NCBI GenBank assembly: GCA_009835735.1
Contig: VXWX01000162.1
Span: forward strand, 1 to 42,785
Source of the DNA: Acidimicrobiaceae bacterium
GTDB taxonomy: Bacteria; Actinomycetota; Acidimicrobiia; Acidimicrobiales; Aldehydirespiratoraceae
DNA: 42,785 nucleotides
Direction: 5' to 3'
Shown here: positions 8,758-16,481 of the stretch, piece by piece
Layout: each line of letters starts with the position of its first letter
How positions within the stretch are numbered: position 1 is the first letter of the stretch
The notes under the pieces: generated by a model
Database searches by the model: none
Seen by the model: only the letters and a program-made list of their open reading frames with translations
Told to the model about the DNA's origin: nothing
Made by a program: the position numbers and the translations under genes

Positions 8758-9222
8758 GTGACGGACGAGCAGCTCATGGAGCTGGCCCTGGCCGAGGCCC
8801 GGTCCGCCCCTGCGCACGGCGACGTGCCCGTGGGCGCGGTGGTGTGGCACGACGGCGGGGTGGTCGCCCGGGGCCACAACCAGCGGGAGCGCGCCGGCGA
8901 TCCCACTGCCCACGCTGAGATGCTCGCCCTGCGGGACGCCGCGACCCACGTGGGCGGCTGGCGCCTGGACGGGGCCACGGTGGCCGTGACCCTGGAGCCG
9001 TGCCCCATGTGCGCGGGCGCGCTGCAGCAGGCCCGGGTGGGCCGGGTCGTCTACGGCGCCGACGACCCCAAGGCCGGCGCTCTCGGCTCGCTCTACAACC
9101 TGGGCGCCGACCCCCGGCTCAACCACGAGTTCGAGGTGGTGCCGGGTGTGCGGGCCGGCGAGTGCGCCGCCCTCCTGCAGGACTTCTTCTCGGACCTGAG
9201 GGGCTCCGAAGCCGACCGGTAG
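8758..9222 (+). CDS. tadA: tRNA adenosine(34) deaminase
   Basis: Converts A34 of tRNA-Arg(ACG) to inosine, letting one tRNA read several codons. All zinc-deaminase residues are present in 154 residues: H52-A-E54 (zinc ligand and proton shuttle) and P81-C-P-M-C85 (two zinc ligands). Length is normal. GTG start 28 bases after the aminotransferase stop, with GGGAG in front. Followed 22 bases later by tRNA-Ser(CGA). Confidence 0.94.
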   Translation: MTDEQLMELALAEARSAPAHGDVPVGAVVWHDGGVVARGHNQRERAGDPTAHAEMLALRDAATHVGGWRLDGATVAVTLEPCPMCAGALQQARVGRVVYGADDPKAGALGSLYNLGADPRLNHEFEVVPGVRAGECAALLQDFFSDLRGSEADR

Positions 9223-9244
9223 GCCCGCCGGTAGCCTCTGCGGC

Positions 9245-9331
9245 GGAGAGTTGCCAGAGCGGACGAATGGGGCGGCCTCGAAAGCCGTTGTGGCCTCCGG
9301 GTCACCATGGGTTCGAATCCCATACTCTCCG
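9245..9331 (+). tRNA. tRNA-Ser(CGA)
   Basis: Complete 87-base serine tRNA. Acceptor GGAGAGT (9245-9251) pairs with ACTCTCC (9324-9330); discriminator G at 9331; D arm TGCCAGAGCGGACGAATGG; anticodon loop CTCGAAA inside a GGC..GCC stem gives anticodon CGA; long variable arm; T arm GGGTTCGAATCCC. It is the integration target of the element that follows: its last bases are the left attachment site. Confidence 0.96.
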
Positions 9332-9332
9332 C
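9321..9332 (+). repeat. Left attachment site (attL core)
   Basis: CATACTCTCCGC, the end of tRNA-Ser(CGA) plus one base, is repeated at 39593-39604. Integration at this point leaves the tRNA intact because the element brings its own copy of the 3' end. Confidence 0.85.
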
Positions 9333-9362
9333 GGAAATAGAGGACAAAAACCGTAGCTGACC

Positions 9363-9403
9363 TGCTTGTTTATCTCAGACTCAGATCTTCGATGTAACAA
9401 GCA
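9363..9403. promoter_or_regulatory. AT-rich left-end segment with inverted repeat and TGTAAC, possible integrase arm site
   Basis: Within the 125 bases between attL and the first gene lie the inverted repeat TGCTTGTT (9363-9370) / AACAAGCA (9396-9403) and GATGTAAC (9391-9398). The latter matches the repeats in front of the integrase gene (GATGTAAC at 39416-39422). An arm-binding site for the integrase is an inference from that match and position. Confidence 0.4.
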
Positions 9404-9456
9404 GTAGGCCAAACGGTCGAAGTGACCCCCATATTTGGGCCACTTTCTCGCCGGGA

Positions 9457-9726
9457 TCAGACCGTGACGAAGCCCGCCCTCAGGTCGGCGTCAAGCGCAT
9501 CGCGGACATCTTGCTCATGAGCACAGAAATGCCATTGCTCCGACCAGAATCCCCGCCACCAGTGCTCGGCAGCATCCCACCGCCAGGAAGCGAGCCTCAC
9601 CTCACGGCCGTCCCGGTCGGGCTCGGGTGCCAGCACGAGCCGTGTGTCGTCAGCGAGTACCTCGACTCGGCACTCAGCGAGAGACTGTGGGATAGAGATC
9701 GCCGCCGGTGCTGCGGTGCTGCTCAT
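9457..9726 (-). CDS. Hypothetical protein, 89 residues
   Basis: I do not recognise this protein. It is soluble, acidic, Trp-rich in the middle (SWRWDAAEHWWRGFWSEQWHFC) and has no signal or membrane helix; the layout (short beta-rich N-half with REVRLASWRW, helical DVRDALDADLRAG end) suggests a small single domain. TAAGAT lies six bases before the ATG and no ribosome site is visible, so the message is probably leaderless. First gene inside the left end of the element. Confidence 0.6.
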   Translation of the reverse strand: MSSTAAPAAISIPQSLAECRVEVLADDTRLVLAPEPDRDGREVRLASWRWDAAEHWWRGFWSEQWHFCAHEQDVRDALDADLRAGFVTV

Positions 9727-10232
9727 GGCCCAATCTTAGGTGAGTAACACAGGGCGGATGTGGCGCGAAAGGCCACGTCAGGGGAGGTGCTCCAACGGTT
9801 AGGCGGTGGCGCGAACCCTCCGGCGGCCGACATCCCGCAGCCCGCTCTAGATATCGGCACTTCACAGCGGCGCGAAGTTCTGGGCCCACACCAGTGCGGT
9901 GTGACACCTTTCGCGCCACAATTCTTCGCGCCAGAGCACAGAAGCACGGCCACCAGCCCCTCAGCCCGAGAATTCTCTTTCTTGGCACGCGCCCAACCCC
10001 GCCAGAGGTGGGCCAAGCGCCCACTGGTCGACGGTCCACCGGCTCACAGCCACACACATCCAGCCCTTCACGCTTAGGGGATGGGCTTCCTGTTGGTTTG
10101 CTCTGAACATCTGCCAGAAATCTGCGGCCCTCAGCCGAGGCAGCGTCGCAGTGCGACAGTCATCGGCATGAGAACACGGCACCAGTAGCCGCTGGCGCCC
10201 TCAGCAACCGGTGGGTATTACCGTCCGCTGCC
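9727..10232. repeat. Spacer with five GGCGCGAA motifs, a GGCACGCGCC repeat and an AGTAGCCGCTGGCGC box
   Basis: No gene seen. It holds motif copies at 9761-9770 (+), 9807-9815 (+), 9861-9876 (+, TTCACAGCGGCGCGAA), 9909-9918 (-) and 9925-9932 (-). The third and fourth face each other around an inner hairpin CACACC/GGTGTG (9887-9903). A copy of the longer dispersed repeat (GGCACGCGCCC, ending GGTCCACCGGCTCACAGC) spans about 9971-10051 on the plus strand. The CACCAGTAGCCGCTGGCGCC box lies at 10180-10199, 34 bases before the next gene. Confidence 0.8.
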
Positions 10233-11057
10233 ATGAACGAAGCCGAGCCAGCACACAACGAGCGCGAAGCAGCTGACCTTGTTGCCTCCGTAGTCGGAGG
10301 TTCACCTCACTGGCGCGATACGAGAGTCGCCCCGCACAAACACGACTATGACATCGTGCTGCCCGACGCCTCCGTCATCGCTCTGGAGATAACGCGCCAG
10401 ACCTCACAAGACGACCACGAGTTCCAGGGCATCCTCGATAGGGAGAAGAAGCAAGACTGGCGCTTCTCCCGCCTGAGGAACGACTACAGCGTCGTGATCA
10501 ATGCCCCCGCAGGTGGAAATCGTGTCGGCAAGCGCATCAACGACCTGTTGAGGCAGCTTCGTCGCGAGGTTCCTGCGCTCCTTGAAGAGGTAGAGCAGAC
10601 AGGCGCGGATGTCACCTTCATTCCTCTGCGCGGCCCTGTTACACCTCTCCAAGAGAAGCTGAGTGCCCTCCAAATCGTCGCGGTCAACCCCCAAGGCCCA
10701 GCAGCCTCCGAGGACGGTGGGATGGTGTACCTAGTGCGCTGGGTCTCGCCAGTATCGGTTGGTGATGAGATACCAGCCGCGGCAGAACGTCACATCGGCC
10801 TCAAGGCTGCCAAGCTGTTGCACAGAGCCAAGACCACGGGAGCCTCCGAGGCGCACCTGTTCGTATGGCTTGAACCCGGCCCCAACAGCCAAGCTCCGCC
10901 TGTCGCCATGGCAGCGGGACGCTCCCCGGACCGTGTGCCAGAACTCTGCGGCCTGGACACCGTGTGGGTAGCAATCCACGACGGAGACGACCCGCGCAAG
11001 TGGGGTATGTGGCGATGCACCCCCGCCGAGGGATGGACCCACATCCCGTTCACATGA
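10233..11057 (+). CDS. Hypothetical protein, PD-(D/E)xK-like, island family A, copy 1
   Basis: 274 residues, no signal or membrane helix. Near the N-terminus HDYDIVLPDASVIALEITRQ (Asp38/Asp40, Glu52) has the spacing of a PD-(D/E)xK nuclease core, but the third motif reads E-I-T in place of E-x-K. The C-terminal GLDTVWVAI...WGMWRCTPAEGWTHIPF matches the ends of the proteins at 11714 and 22488, so the three are diverged paralogs. A nuclease or nucleic-acid-binding role is inference; loss of Lys may mean an inactive or variant site. TACCGT eight bases before the ATG could be a leaderless promoter. Confidence 0.7.
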   Translation: MNEAEPAHNEREAADLVASVVGGSPHWRDTRVAPHKHDYDIVLPDASVIALEITRQTSQDDHEFQGILDREKKQDWRFSRLRNDYSVVINAPAGGNRVGKRINDLLRQLRREVPALLEEVEQTGADVTFIPLRGPVTPLQEKLSALQIVAVNPQGPAASEDGGMVYLVRWVSPVSVGDEIPAAAERHIGLKAAKLLHRAKTTGASEAHLFVWLEPGPNSQAPPVAMAAGRSPDRVPELCGLDTVWVAIHDGDDPRKWGMWRCTPAEGWTHIPFT

Positions 11058-11315
11058 CCCAACACACAAGACTCTCTCCGCCGAAACCGCTGCCACAGCT
11101 GCCGCGGGGCAGCCGATCACTTTCACAACTCCCGGACCCGCTCAACCCCACAACGAACTGCTGCACGCGCTAACGGCGCAGCCTGACACTGACCGGGGAC
11201 GCTCCATGCTCGCTGTCGCACCTCACGCTTAGTGTCCAAAGCGGGGCTCGGACGGGTGCCCGTGATAGCTGGCCCAGCCATCCGGTCGGTCAGACAGTCA
11301 ACGAGAGAGGGCGCG

Positions 11316-11681
11316 ATGAATAGCGACGTGAGAACCACTGTTGAAGGGATCGCCAAGAAGGTCTACGCGGAGCTTCGTGGCGGTTATCTGGAGAGCGTCT
11401 ACCAGCAGGCGATGGCGATTGAGTTTCGCGAGCTGGGCATCGCCTACGAGATCGAACACACTCGGGAGGTCTTCTACCGGGGCCAACGGGTCGGTGAGCA
11501 CAAGTTGGACTTCCTGGTTCTCGATGATCTCGTGATTGAGCTGAAGTCAGTTGACAAGGTGTCGAAAGCCATGCGGGCTCAGCTCGGGGCCTATCTGCGC
11601 AACATGAACATCAAGGCCGGTCTGCTGGTCAACTTCCCCAACGAGGGGGACGAGCCGATAATCGAGCCCATCGAGGGCTGA
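11316..11681 (+). CDS. GxxExxY family protein (PD-(D/E)xK fold)
   Basis: 121 residues, family of unknown function with a nuclease-like fold. The naming motif is present as G23-YL-E26-SV-Y29, and the core as KLDFLVLDDLVIELKS, giving D65 and E75-x-K77, so unlike its neighbours this one keeps the full D...ExK set. The C-terminal QLGAYLRNMNIKAGLLVNFP is typical. ATG 11316 is preferred over an earlier GTG-frame start because of GAGAGAGGG in front and because it matches family length. Convergent with the next gene, 32 bases away. Confidence 0.88.
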   Translation: MNSDVRTTVEGIAKKVYAELRGGYLESVYQQAMAIEFRELGIAYEIEHTREVFYRGQRVGEHKLDFLVLDDLVIELKSVDKVSKAMRAQLGAYLRNMNIKAGLLVNFPNEGDEPIIEPIEG

Positions 11682-11713
11682 GCCGGATCGGCGACCCCGT
11701 AGCCGCCAGGGGT

Positions 11714-12574
11714 CTAGGAGCGTGGAACTATGTGGCGCTCTTGGCTGTCGCCGGGCTTGAACAGGCGCAGCACGGTGTAAGTCTCTTCAGCGTTGTCTTC
11801 TCCACCACGCGACTGGGCGACCACCCACACCTCGTGGAAGTAGTCAAAGGTGATGGCGTCCATGCTGGGGTGAGGTGACGGCGAGCCGGGACCGAAGAAC
11901 TCGTTGAGCAACGATGCTGGCTCCATTTCAAGCATCACGGCCAGCCACCTCAGATCGGGGGCGTTGTCCAGTTGCGCTTCGCCGGCCTTGGCGTTGATGC
12001 ACTCCTGGATCACTGGGATGAGCCGCCGGTAGTCGACACGCCCACCCTGGGGGGCGTTGCCATAGGTGCGTACCGCCCCGCGCCCGCTCCCCACATGCTG
12101 AGGCACCTTCACCACATCGACGGATCGGGTGCCGCCGCAGCAGCGCATCATCTCCGGGTCGAGGCGCAACACCGTATCGGCCGCACCCCTCATCTGCTGA
12201 GGCGAGTAGCTCCTGCCTTCCACTGACACCAGAACATCACACACCGCGTTCATCAACTCATGGAGAGGAAGGTGTCTGTTGGCGGTGGGGGTGTGATCCG
12301 TCGCGATGACGGTCCACACATAGGACAACCGCTCGTCCGGCCAGCGCCGGGCTGAACCGCGAGGCGAGAACGACTGCATGAACCGGACCCCTGCTTCGTC
12401 GGTGCAGAGCGTGACCTCTACATCGGCGACGCGTCCATCGGACATGAGCACCCGCCAGTCGGGCGTCTTCACGCTTCCTGACGGCACCAGCCGCTCGCAC
12501 TGCTCCACATCTTCAACAGCGCAGATGGCGTCAGCAGCGGCTTGCTCGTCTGCTCGGGGCTTCTCCTCGGCCAT
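11714..12574 (-). CDS. Hypothetical protein, PD-(D/E)xK-like, island family A, copy 2
   Basis: 286 residues. KTPDWRVLMSDGRVADVEVT (Asp39, Glu53) again has PD...E-V-T where nucleases have PD...E-x-K. It is closely similar to the protein at 22488: shared blocks include LVPSG, KTPDWRV, ADVEVT.CTDE, RLSY.WT, LANAP/LDNAP..L.WLAVMLE, NEFFGP.S.SP.P and EVWV near the C-terminus. More distant from the copy at 10233. TAGCGT eight bases before the ATG may be a leaderless -10. Role unknown; nucleic-acid processing is inferred only from the fold-like motif. Confidence 0.72.
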   Translation of the reverse strand: MAEEKPRADEQAAADAICAVEDVEQCERLVPSGSVKTPDWRVLMSDGRVADVEVTLCTDEAGVRFMQSFSPRGSARRWPDERLSYVWTVIATDHTPTANRHLPLHELMNAVCDVLVSVEGRSYSPQQMRGAADTVLRLDPEMMRCCGGTRSVDVVKVPQHVGSGRGAVRTYGNAPQGGRVDYRRLIPVIQECINAKAGEAQLDNAPDLRWLAVMLEMEPASLLNEFFGPGSPSPHPSMDAITFDYFHEVWVVAQSRGGEDNAEETYTVLRLFKPGDSQERHIVPRS

Positions 12575-12652
12575 TGCGAGCGACGCTACCCACCCAACGT
12601 TCTGCTGACAGCGGTGCTCCCCGGGGCCCGAGGGAGCGTCTCGGTGGCTGTT

Positions 12653-13132
12653 CTAGAGTCCGCCAAATATCGACAGCTGGCGGCGCTCCAGCACACCCGA
12701 CCATCCGGCGCGCCGGTACCTGATTAACAGGTCGGTGTTGATGCCGACGCTGGCTGTGAAGGTGTTGCCGGGGTCGACGATGTACCCGCGCCAAGCAGGG
12801 TCGCCTTCGGTGTCGAGGATCAGGTAGTCATCGTCACTGTCGGTCACGTCTATCTCATCGAGCTTGCCCGTGGCTTCGTTGTAGGTCGCCAATCCCCTAA
12901 CGGTGGCCTTCAGGATCCGCACCGGCAGAGGTGACTCGTTCTTGACTCGCCAGAAGCCCCCATGTCCGATCATCTCGTCATCGGGCCACTCGTCGTCGGG
13001 CTCGTCGTCAGACCCCCCAAATATCTCCTCGTAGCTCAGCTCGGTGCTGGTCAGCACCACCCCCCGCGGCAGAAAGAACCACAGCAGCAGCGAACACACG
13101 ATGGAGACACCCCCACCGGCGATGAGTTCCAT
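12653..13132 (-). CDS. Hypothetical membrane-anchored protein, 159 residues
   Basis: Not recognised. Residues about 4-20 (IAGGGVSIVCSLLLWFF) form one membrane helix at the very N-terminus, followed by an acidic stretch (SDDEPDDEWPDDE) and a beta-rich soluble domain (FWRVKNESPLPVRILKATV ... DYLILDTEGDPAWRGYIVDPGNTFTASV) that looks like an immunoglobulin-like or bilayer-facing domain. Translation start is close to AAGGG with little spacing, so it is either leaderless or starts slightly differently. Lies behind an AGTGGCCGCTGGCGC box at about 13190-13208. Confidence 0.62.
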   Translation of the reverse strand: MELIAGGGVSIVCSLLLWFFLPRGVVLTSTELSYEEIFGGSDDEPDDEWPDDEMIGHGGFWRVKNESPLPVRILKATVRGLATYNEATGKLDEIDVTDSDDDYLILDTEGDPAWRGYIVDPGNTFTASVGINTDLLIRYRRAGWSGVLERRQLSIFGGL

Positions 13133-13213
13133 TTCCCTTGTCTACCTTCCCCAGCACGCGCCGAAGCGGTAGCGCAGCCCCAGCATCAGCACCAGTGGCC
13201 GCTGGCGCTCGTG

Positions 13214-13780
13214 CTAGAAGAGGCTCTGCTGCTGCGTGGTGGGCTCAGGCTCGGACAGCAAAATTGGCTCTCGGGGAGACATCGGGTAAAGGTCCACCCT
13301 GGTGTCCGGCGTGAGACAAACAGAGCACATCTCCATCACGATGCCGTCATTGTCGGTGGTCTCCAGCCACATCGGGTTGGCGGTACGGCACGCGATGCAC
13401 ACCCAGAGCGGGTCTGGGTGTGGGGATGGGGCCTGCTTGGTGGGCTGCATCACCCCGACGATGCCATCTGCGGCTGTGGCCCCCACGGTCAGGCCGAGGC
13501 CTGCCAACATCCGCAGCGTCACGGGCCACAGCTCCCCGTCGTCGTGCCCATCCCATGCTCGCTCTCTCAGCAGGCAGAGGCTGCCGAGGTAGCGCTCTTG
13601 TGCCCATTCGTCGACCATCACCTTCAACATCTGTTGTCCAACTGCCGTGTTGACCTGCTCGATGAGCAGCGCGCATATTCGGCTGTCGGCGTCCGGGCTG
13701 GACAGCAGGTCAGCGAGTTCACCCGCAGCCGCTAGTTGGTCGGTGATGCTCACCTCTGTCGAAGAGGTCTGCGAGTTCAT
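13214..13780 (-). CDS. Zinc-ribbon protein, island family B, copy 1
   Basis: 188 residues: a helical N-terminal two thirds and a C-terminal zinc ribbon with ligands C128-x2-C131 and C152-x2-C155. The middle (EWAQERYLGSLCLL ... ELWPVTLRMLAGLGLTV ... GIVGVMQP) aligns with the proteins at 35181 and 35851 in the pattern W..k..L..L......W..TL..L...gL..V....G...v.pL. Start ATG 13780 is chosen because the open frame further upstream runs through intergenic repeat copies. Function unknown; a zinc ribbon suggests nucleic-acid or protein binding. Confidence 0.7.
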   Translation of the reverse strand: MNSQTSSTEVSITDQLAAAGELADLLSSPDADSRICALLIEQVNTAVGQQMLKVMVDEWAQERYLGSLCLLRERAWDGHDDGELWPVTLRMLAGLGLTVGATAADGIVGVMQPTKQAPSPHPDPLWVCIACRTANPMWLETTDNDGIVMEMCSVCLTPDTRVDLYPMSPREPILLSEPEPTTQQQSLF

Positions 13781-14202
13781 TCCAACAGGCTCGCAGACGT
13801 TTCTTGCCGCGACCGGGGAGCCCAGCCCGAGGCCATCGAATTGCAGTCCCAACCGCCAGCGACCGGGTGTCAAGGGCCGACCCTGGCGGCGCGAAACAAA
13901 GCATCGACGACCAGGCCGATCTCGGAATGATCGCTGGCGCGAAACCCGTTCGACACTCAGCACCTCGTCGAGGATCGACTTTCGCGCCGCTGTGACCTGC
14001 CGGGTTCCGGTAGTGGTGCCATCGACGATCAACCTCGGGGGCGGATCGCCGACCGATCACAGGCCCAGAAGCTCCGAATATCGGCCCCAAGAACAAAACC
14101 CCCGCACGCGCCGCAGCCCGCTGACAGCCTCAGCGACAGGCAATCGTCCCTGGAGCCTGCTAGAGGTTGAACTCTTCGTCTCGGACCGAAGGGAGTCGCG
14201 CA
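13781..14202. repeat. Spacer with three GGCGCGAAA motifs, one full-length
   Basis: No gene seen. Copies at 13885-13896 (+), 13935-13944 (+) and 13980-14000 (-); the last is the longest form, TTTCGCGCCGCTGTGACCTG. The second and third face each other across about 35 bases with an inner CCTCG/CGAGG hairpin. A GCACGCGCCGCAGCCCGCTGACAG fragment of the longer repeat lies near 14104-14127. Confidence 0.75.
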
Positions 14203-14760
14203 ATGTCCAACGGTCAAGCCTCAAAGGACACCGCCGAGGTTTGGGGCCAAATCCTTTTTGAGGCCCGCGAGAATCGAAGCAAACAAGATGCCCAACTCGC
14301 CAGCGCGCAGCGCCAGTCCCAGTTTCTCGTTGCGGGATTCCTCGCGGTCACGGCCCTCGTTATCACTGCCGTCTCCACCTACGTCGCATCACAGTCCGAC
14401 GAAGCACGATCTCGGCTCGCAGACTCACTGCTGAACTACGATTACTCGGCACAAGTCGGAATCTCAGTGTTCACCGTTGTCACGCTGATGAACGGCCTCG
14501 CGTGGTTCGTCACCCACAGAATGGCGAGGCGCTTGGCAGAGAAGGTAGAAACCGAGGACTTGTTGCACTACCCCGGTAGCGAGGACGCTCTTGTGCATCT
14601 GCGTCGCCACCTCGTGCGAACCCTCACGGCACAATTGGTCAACAACGAGAGAGCCGTCATATGGGCTCATCGAATCGTCATTGGCCAGGTGGTGCTGACA
14701 TTCTTGTTCTTCTACGCGCTCCAAATCGCCCTTGCTACCTACGCTTTGAGCGCACCATGA
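14203..14760 (+). CDS. Three-helix membrane protein, island family C, copy 1
   Basis: 185 residues. N-terminal cytoplasmic-looking helix (TAEVWGQILFEARENRSKQDAQLASAQRQSQ) followed by membrane segments at about 42-63, 83-103 and 153-178. The protein at 29808 repeats this plan with near-identical N-terminus (EVW.QIL.EARE.R..Q.A.L.SAQRQSQ). Start ATG 14203 has GAAGGGAG at good spacing, the same ribosome site as the paralog. Function unknown; such multi-helix proteins are common effectors in phage-defence loci, but that is inference. Confidence 0.72.
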   Translation: MSNGQASKDTAEVWGQILFEARENRSKQDAQLASAQRQSQFLVAGFLAVTALVITAVSTYVASQSDEARSRLADSLLNYDYSAQVGISVFTVVTLMNGLAWFVTHRMARRLAEKVETEDLLHYPGSEDALVHLRRHLVRTLTAQLVNNERAVIWAHRIVIGQVVLTFLFFYALQIALATYALSAP

Positions 14761-15128
14761 CCCAACAGCACGCGCCGACAGGTGCAGGCTTCCTCCAGCC
14801 GAAGCACCAACCGCCACCAGCCACCAGCCCCCAAGAACAGAAATTGTTGGCACGCGCCGAGCCCCCAGCGAGGCCAGGCTGACACTGGCCCGCACCCCAC
14901 AACACCCCTCGGCTTATCATCCCGAGCCAGCCGCCCCGGAGGAGGCTCACAGCCTGGCGGGAACCAGCCCCCGACAAAGTTCCCCAACACGGGGGCCGAG
15001 ACGAGACACGCGCTGACAGGTGACGGCACAACAGCAAGCGAGACAAGTGGCTGCCAGCTTCCAGGAACGTAGCTCTCTGCCGGTTGGCAGGTTTTCGCCG
15101 CCCTGTCGACTTCGGTCGCAGTTGGGAG
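14761..15128. repeat. Spacer with longer dispersed repeat
   Basis: No gene seen. A plus-strand copy of the long repeat spans about 14838-14895 (CAGAAATTGTTGGCACGCGCC, GGCCAGGCTGACACTGG). A further AGCACGCGCCGACAGGTGCAG fragment begins at 14768 and a related ACACGCGCTGACAGGTG lies near 15007. AAGTGGCTGCCAGC at about 15046-15059 resembles the short palindromic box. Confidence 0.65.
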
Positions 15129-15713
15129 CTACTTGGGGCGCTCACCAGCGTGAAGCGGATGCGTCAACTCATGCGTCAGCTTCTTGGCGTCAAGGCGGTC
15201 CACTGGCAGCCTTGCTGCCCTTGCCATCGCCACGATGAGCGGGACCATATCCTTCGCCTTGCTTTCTGGTCCTAAGTGCGACCGGAACTCTTCCAGGGCC
15301 TTCATGACTCCTTCATCGTCCATGTACGCGATGATGATCTCGTTGAGCGCAACCCAGAACTCACTAGGTGCGAATCGTTCCTCTCTGAGGAGCAGGTATC
15401 GGTGACCAGCGAGCTTGCGCAGCACGTCGCGGCGCAGACGACGCCGTTCGGATCGGTCCGAGAGGCGCTGGGTTGCCAGCACCGTAGCCAGCGACACGAA
15501 TGCGGCGACCGCAGCGCTCACAATCACCGTGGTCAGGTTGGGCCAGCCCTGGCTGGCCGCTTGCTCCGATGCAACTGCGACGGGATGCTCCGTCACGGGC
15601 TCCTGAGCAGATTCACCACCCGTTAGCGCTTCGGCAGTCCCTCCCATGCAGGCCAATGCCAGCAGGGTCAGAAGTGCAAGTCTTGGCATGCGAAAGCGGC
15701 GACGATTCGACAT
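15129..15713 (-). CDS. Membrane protein with DUF6680-like C-terminal domain
   Basis: 194 residues. A signal-like hydrophobic N-terminus (about 9-28) and a second membrane helix (LTTVIVSAAVAAFVSLATVLA, about 59-80) lead into a basic helical domain: RRDVLRKLAGHRYLLLREERFAPSEFWVALNEIIIAYMDDEGVMKALEEFRSHLG. The order N-terminal helix, R-rich, ALNEI..Y.DDE.V..A...., MV.LIV.MA resembles the DUF6680 family as I remember it; this is tentative. ATG 15713 has AGGAGG at nine bases and is preferred over the upstream open frame. Confidence 0.68.
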   Translation of the reverse strand: MSNRRRFRMPRLALLTLLALACMGGTAEALTGGESAQEPVTEHPVAVASEQAASQGWPNLTTVIVSAAVAAFVSLATVLATQRLSDRSERRRLRRDVLRKLAGHRYLLLREERFAPSEFWVALNEIIIAYMDDEGVMKALEEFRSHLGPESKAKDMVPLIVAMARAARLPVDRLDAKKLTHELTHPLHAGERPK

Positions 15714-16346
15714 GGATAGTTCCTCCTGTCGTGCTATGCGGTTCAGCGTCGGGAGCAGGGCCACCTGCCTGCAAGCAAGGTCGCTGTTCCACCAGGTTGA
15801 GGCTAGGCCCAGCGATGTCCGCGGCGTAACACAAGGTCACAGCGGCGCGTAACCCACGTCATGTCGCCGGCGCCCGCTCATGCGAGCGCTGCTCGCCGAT
15901 CCCCATTTCGCGCCGCTCCCGATCCAACTGTCCATGAACGGCCGCTGCTCTCAGGTCTTGTGCCTTGGGCTTGCCGCCATCTCCGGGCGCTGACGGCTGC
16001 CAGGCGGTAGCTGGGAGCCGGTGGACCGTCAGCTAGTGCAAGCCTGGCCCTGCGGGCGCGTGCCGAAGATTTCTGTTCGTCAGCCCACCCCACGCGCCCC
16101 CGGCGCAAGCAACCACTAGCCGCCACACCCGCAGCCTGAACCCGGCAGCCGCCCACCAGCCGCGCCGCTAGATCGCCGCAGATGAACAGCGTCACACCTA
16201 GAACGCCCTTCTCCAGGAGGAAGGCCGAGACAGGGGATCACAACCCAACGCCCGCCTCCAAGAGCGGCGGCACGAGTGGCCGCTGGCGCACAGACGGGCT
16301 GGAGGCATGAGCGTTCGTCACATTCGCTGCTCGCTATGGTGAGCCG
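15714..16346. repeat. Spacer with an inverted GGCGCGAAA pair and a long repeat copy
   Basis: No gene seen over about 630 bases. AGGTCACAGCGGCGCGTAA at 15834-15852 (+) faces TTTCGCGCCGCT at 15906-15917 (-), with GCTC/GAGC pairs in between. A minus-strand copy of the long repeat spans about 16010-16080 (GCTGGGAGCCGGTGGACCG through GCGCGTGCCGAAGATTTCTG). CACGAGTGGCCGCTGGCGCA, the short palindromic box, is at 16271-16290. Confidence 0.75.
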
Positions 16347-16442
16347 ATGCCCAGCAGAATGGACGCCAGATGGTGGCTAGGGATGCTTGTAGCGCTAGCA
16401 GCCATCGTGGTTGGACTAGTCCTGCTTGATGCACTGGTCTAG
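16347..16442 (+). CDS. Putative 31-residue single-helix membrane protein
   Basis: A short open frame begins MPSRMDARWWLGML and runs through one continuous hydrophobic helix (LVALAAIVVGLVLLDALV) to a TAG stop. A basic N-terminus, two Trp at the membrane edge and a helix of about 20 residues are what a real small membrane protein looks like. GGTGAG lies just before the ATG, and TATGGT is six bases upstream. It sits 39 bases before the DUF4238 gene and could be its partner. No homolog is known to me. Confidence 0.45.
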   Translation: MPSRMDARWWLGMLVALAAIVVGLVLLDALV

Positions 16443-16481
16443 TAGCGGATCACGCTGATTGAGCCGCGCTGGGACGGACCC

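Noticed and set aside
11053-14767. CATGACCCAACA straddles the stop codons of two unrelated genes (11053-11064 and 14756-14767), as if a shared cassette edge
   Set aside because: Only 12 bases; many 12-base matches are expected by chance in 30 kb, and other gene ends do not share it.
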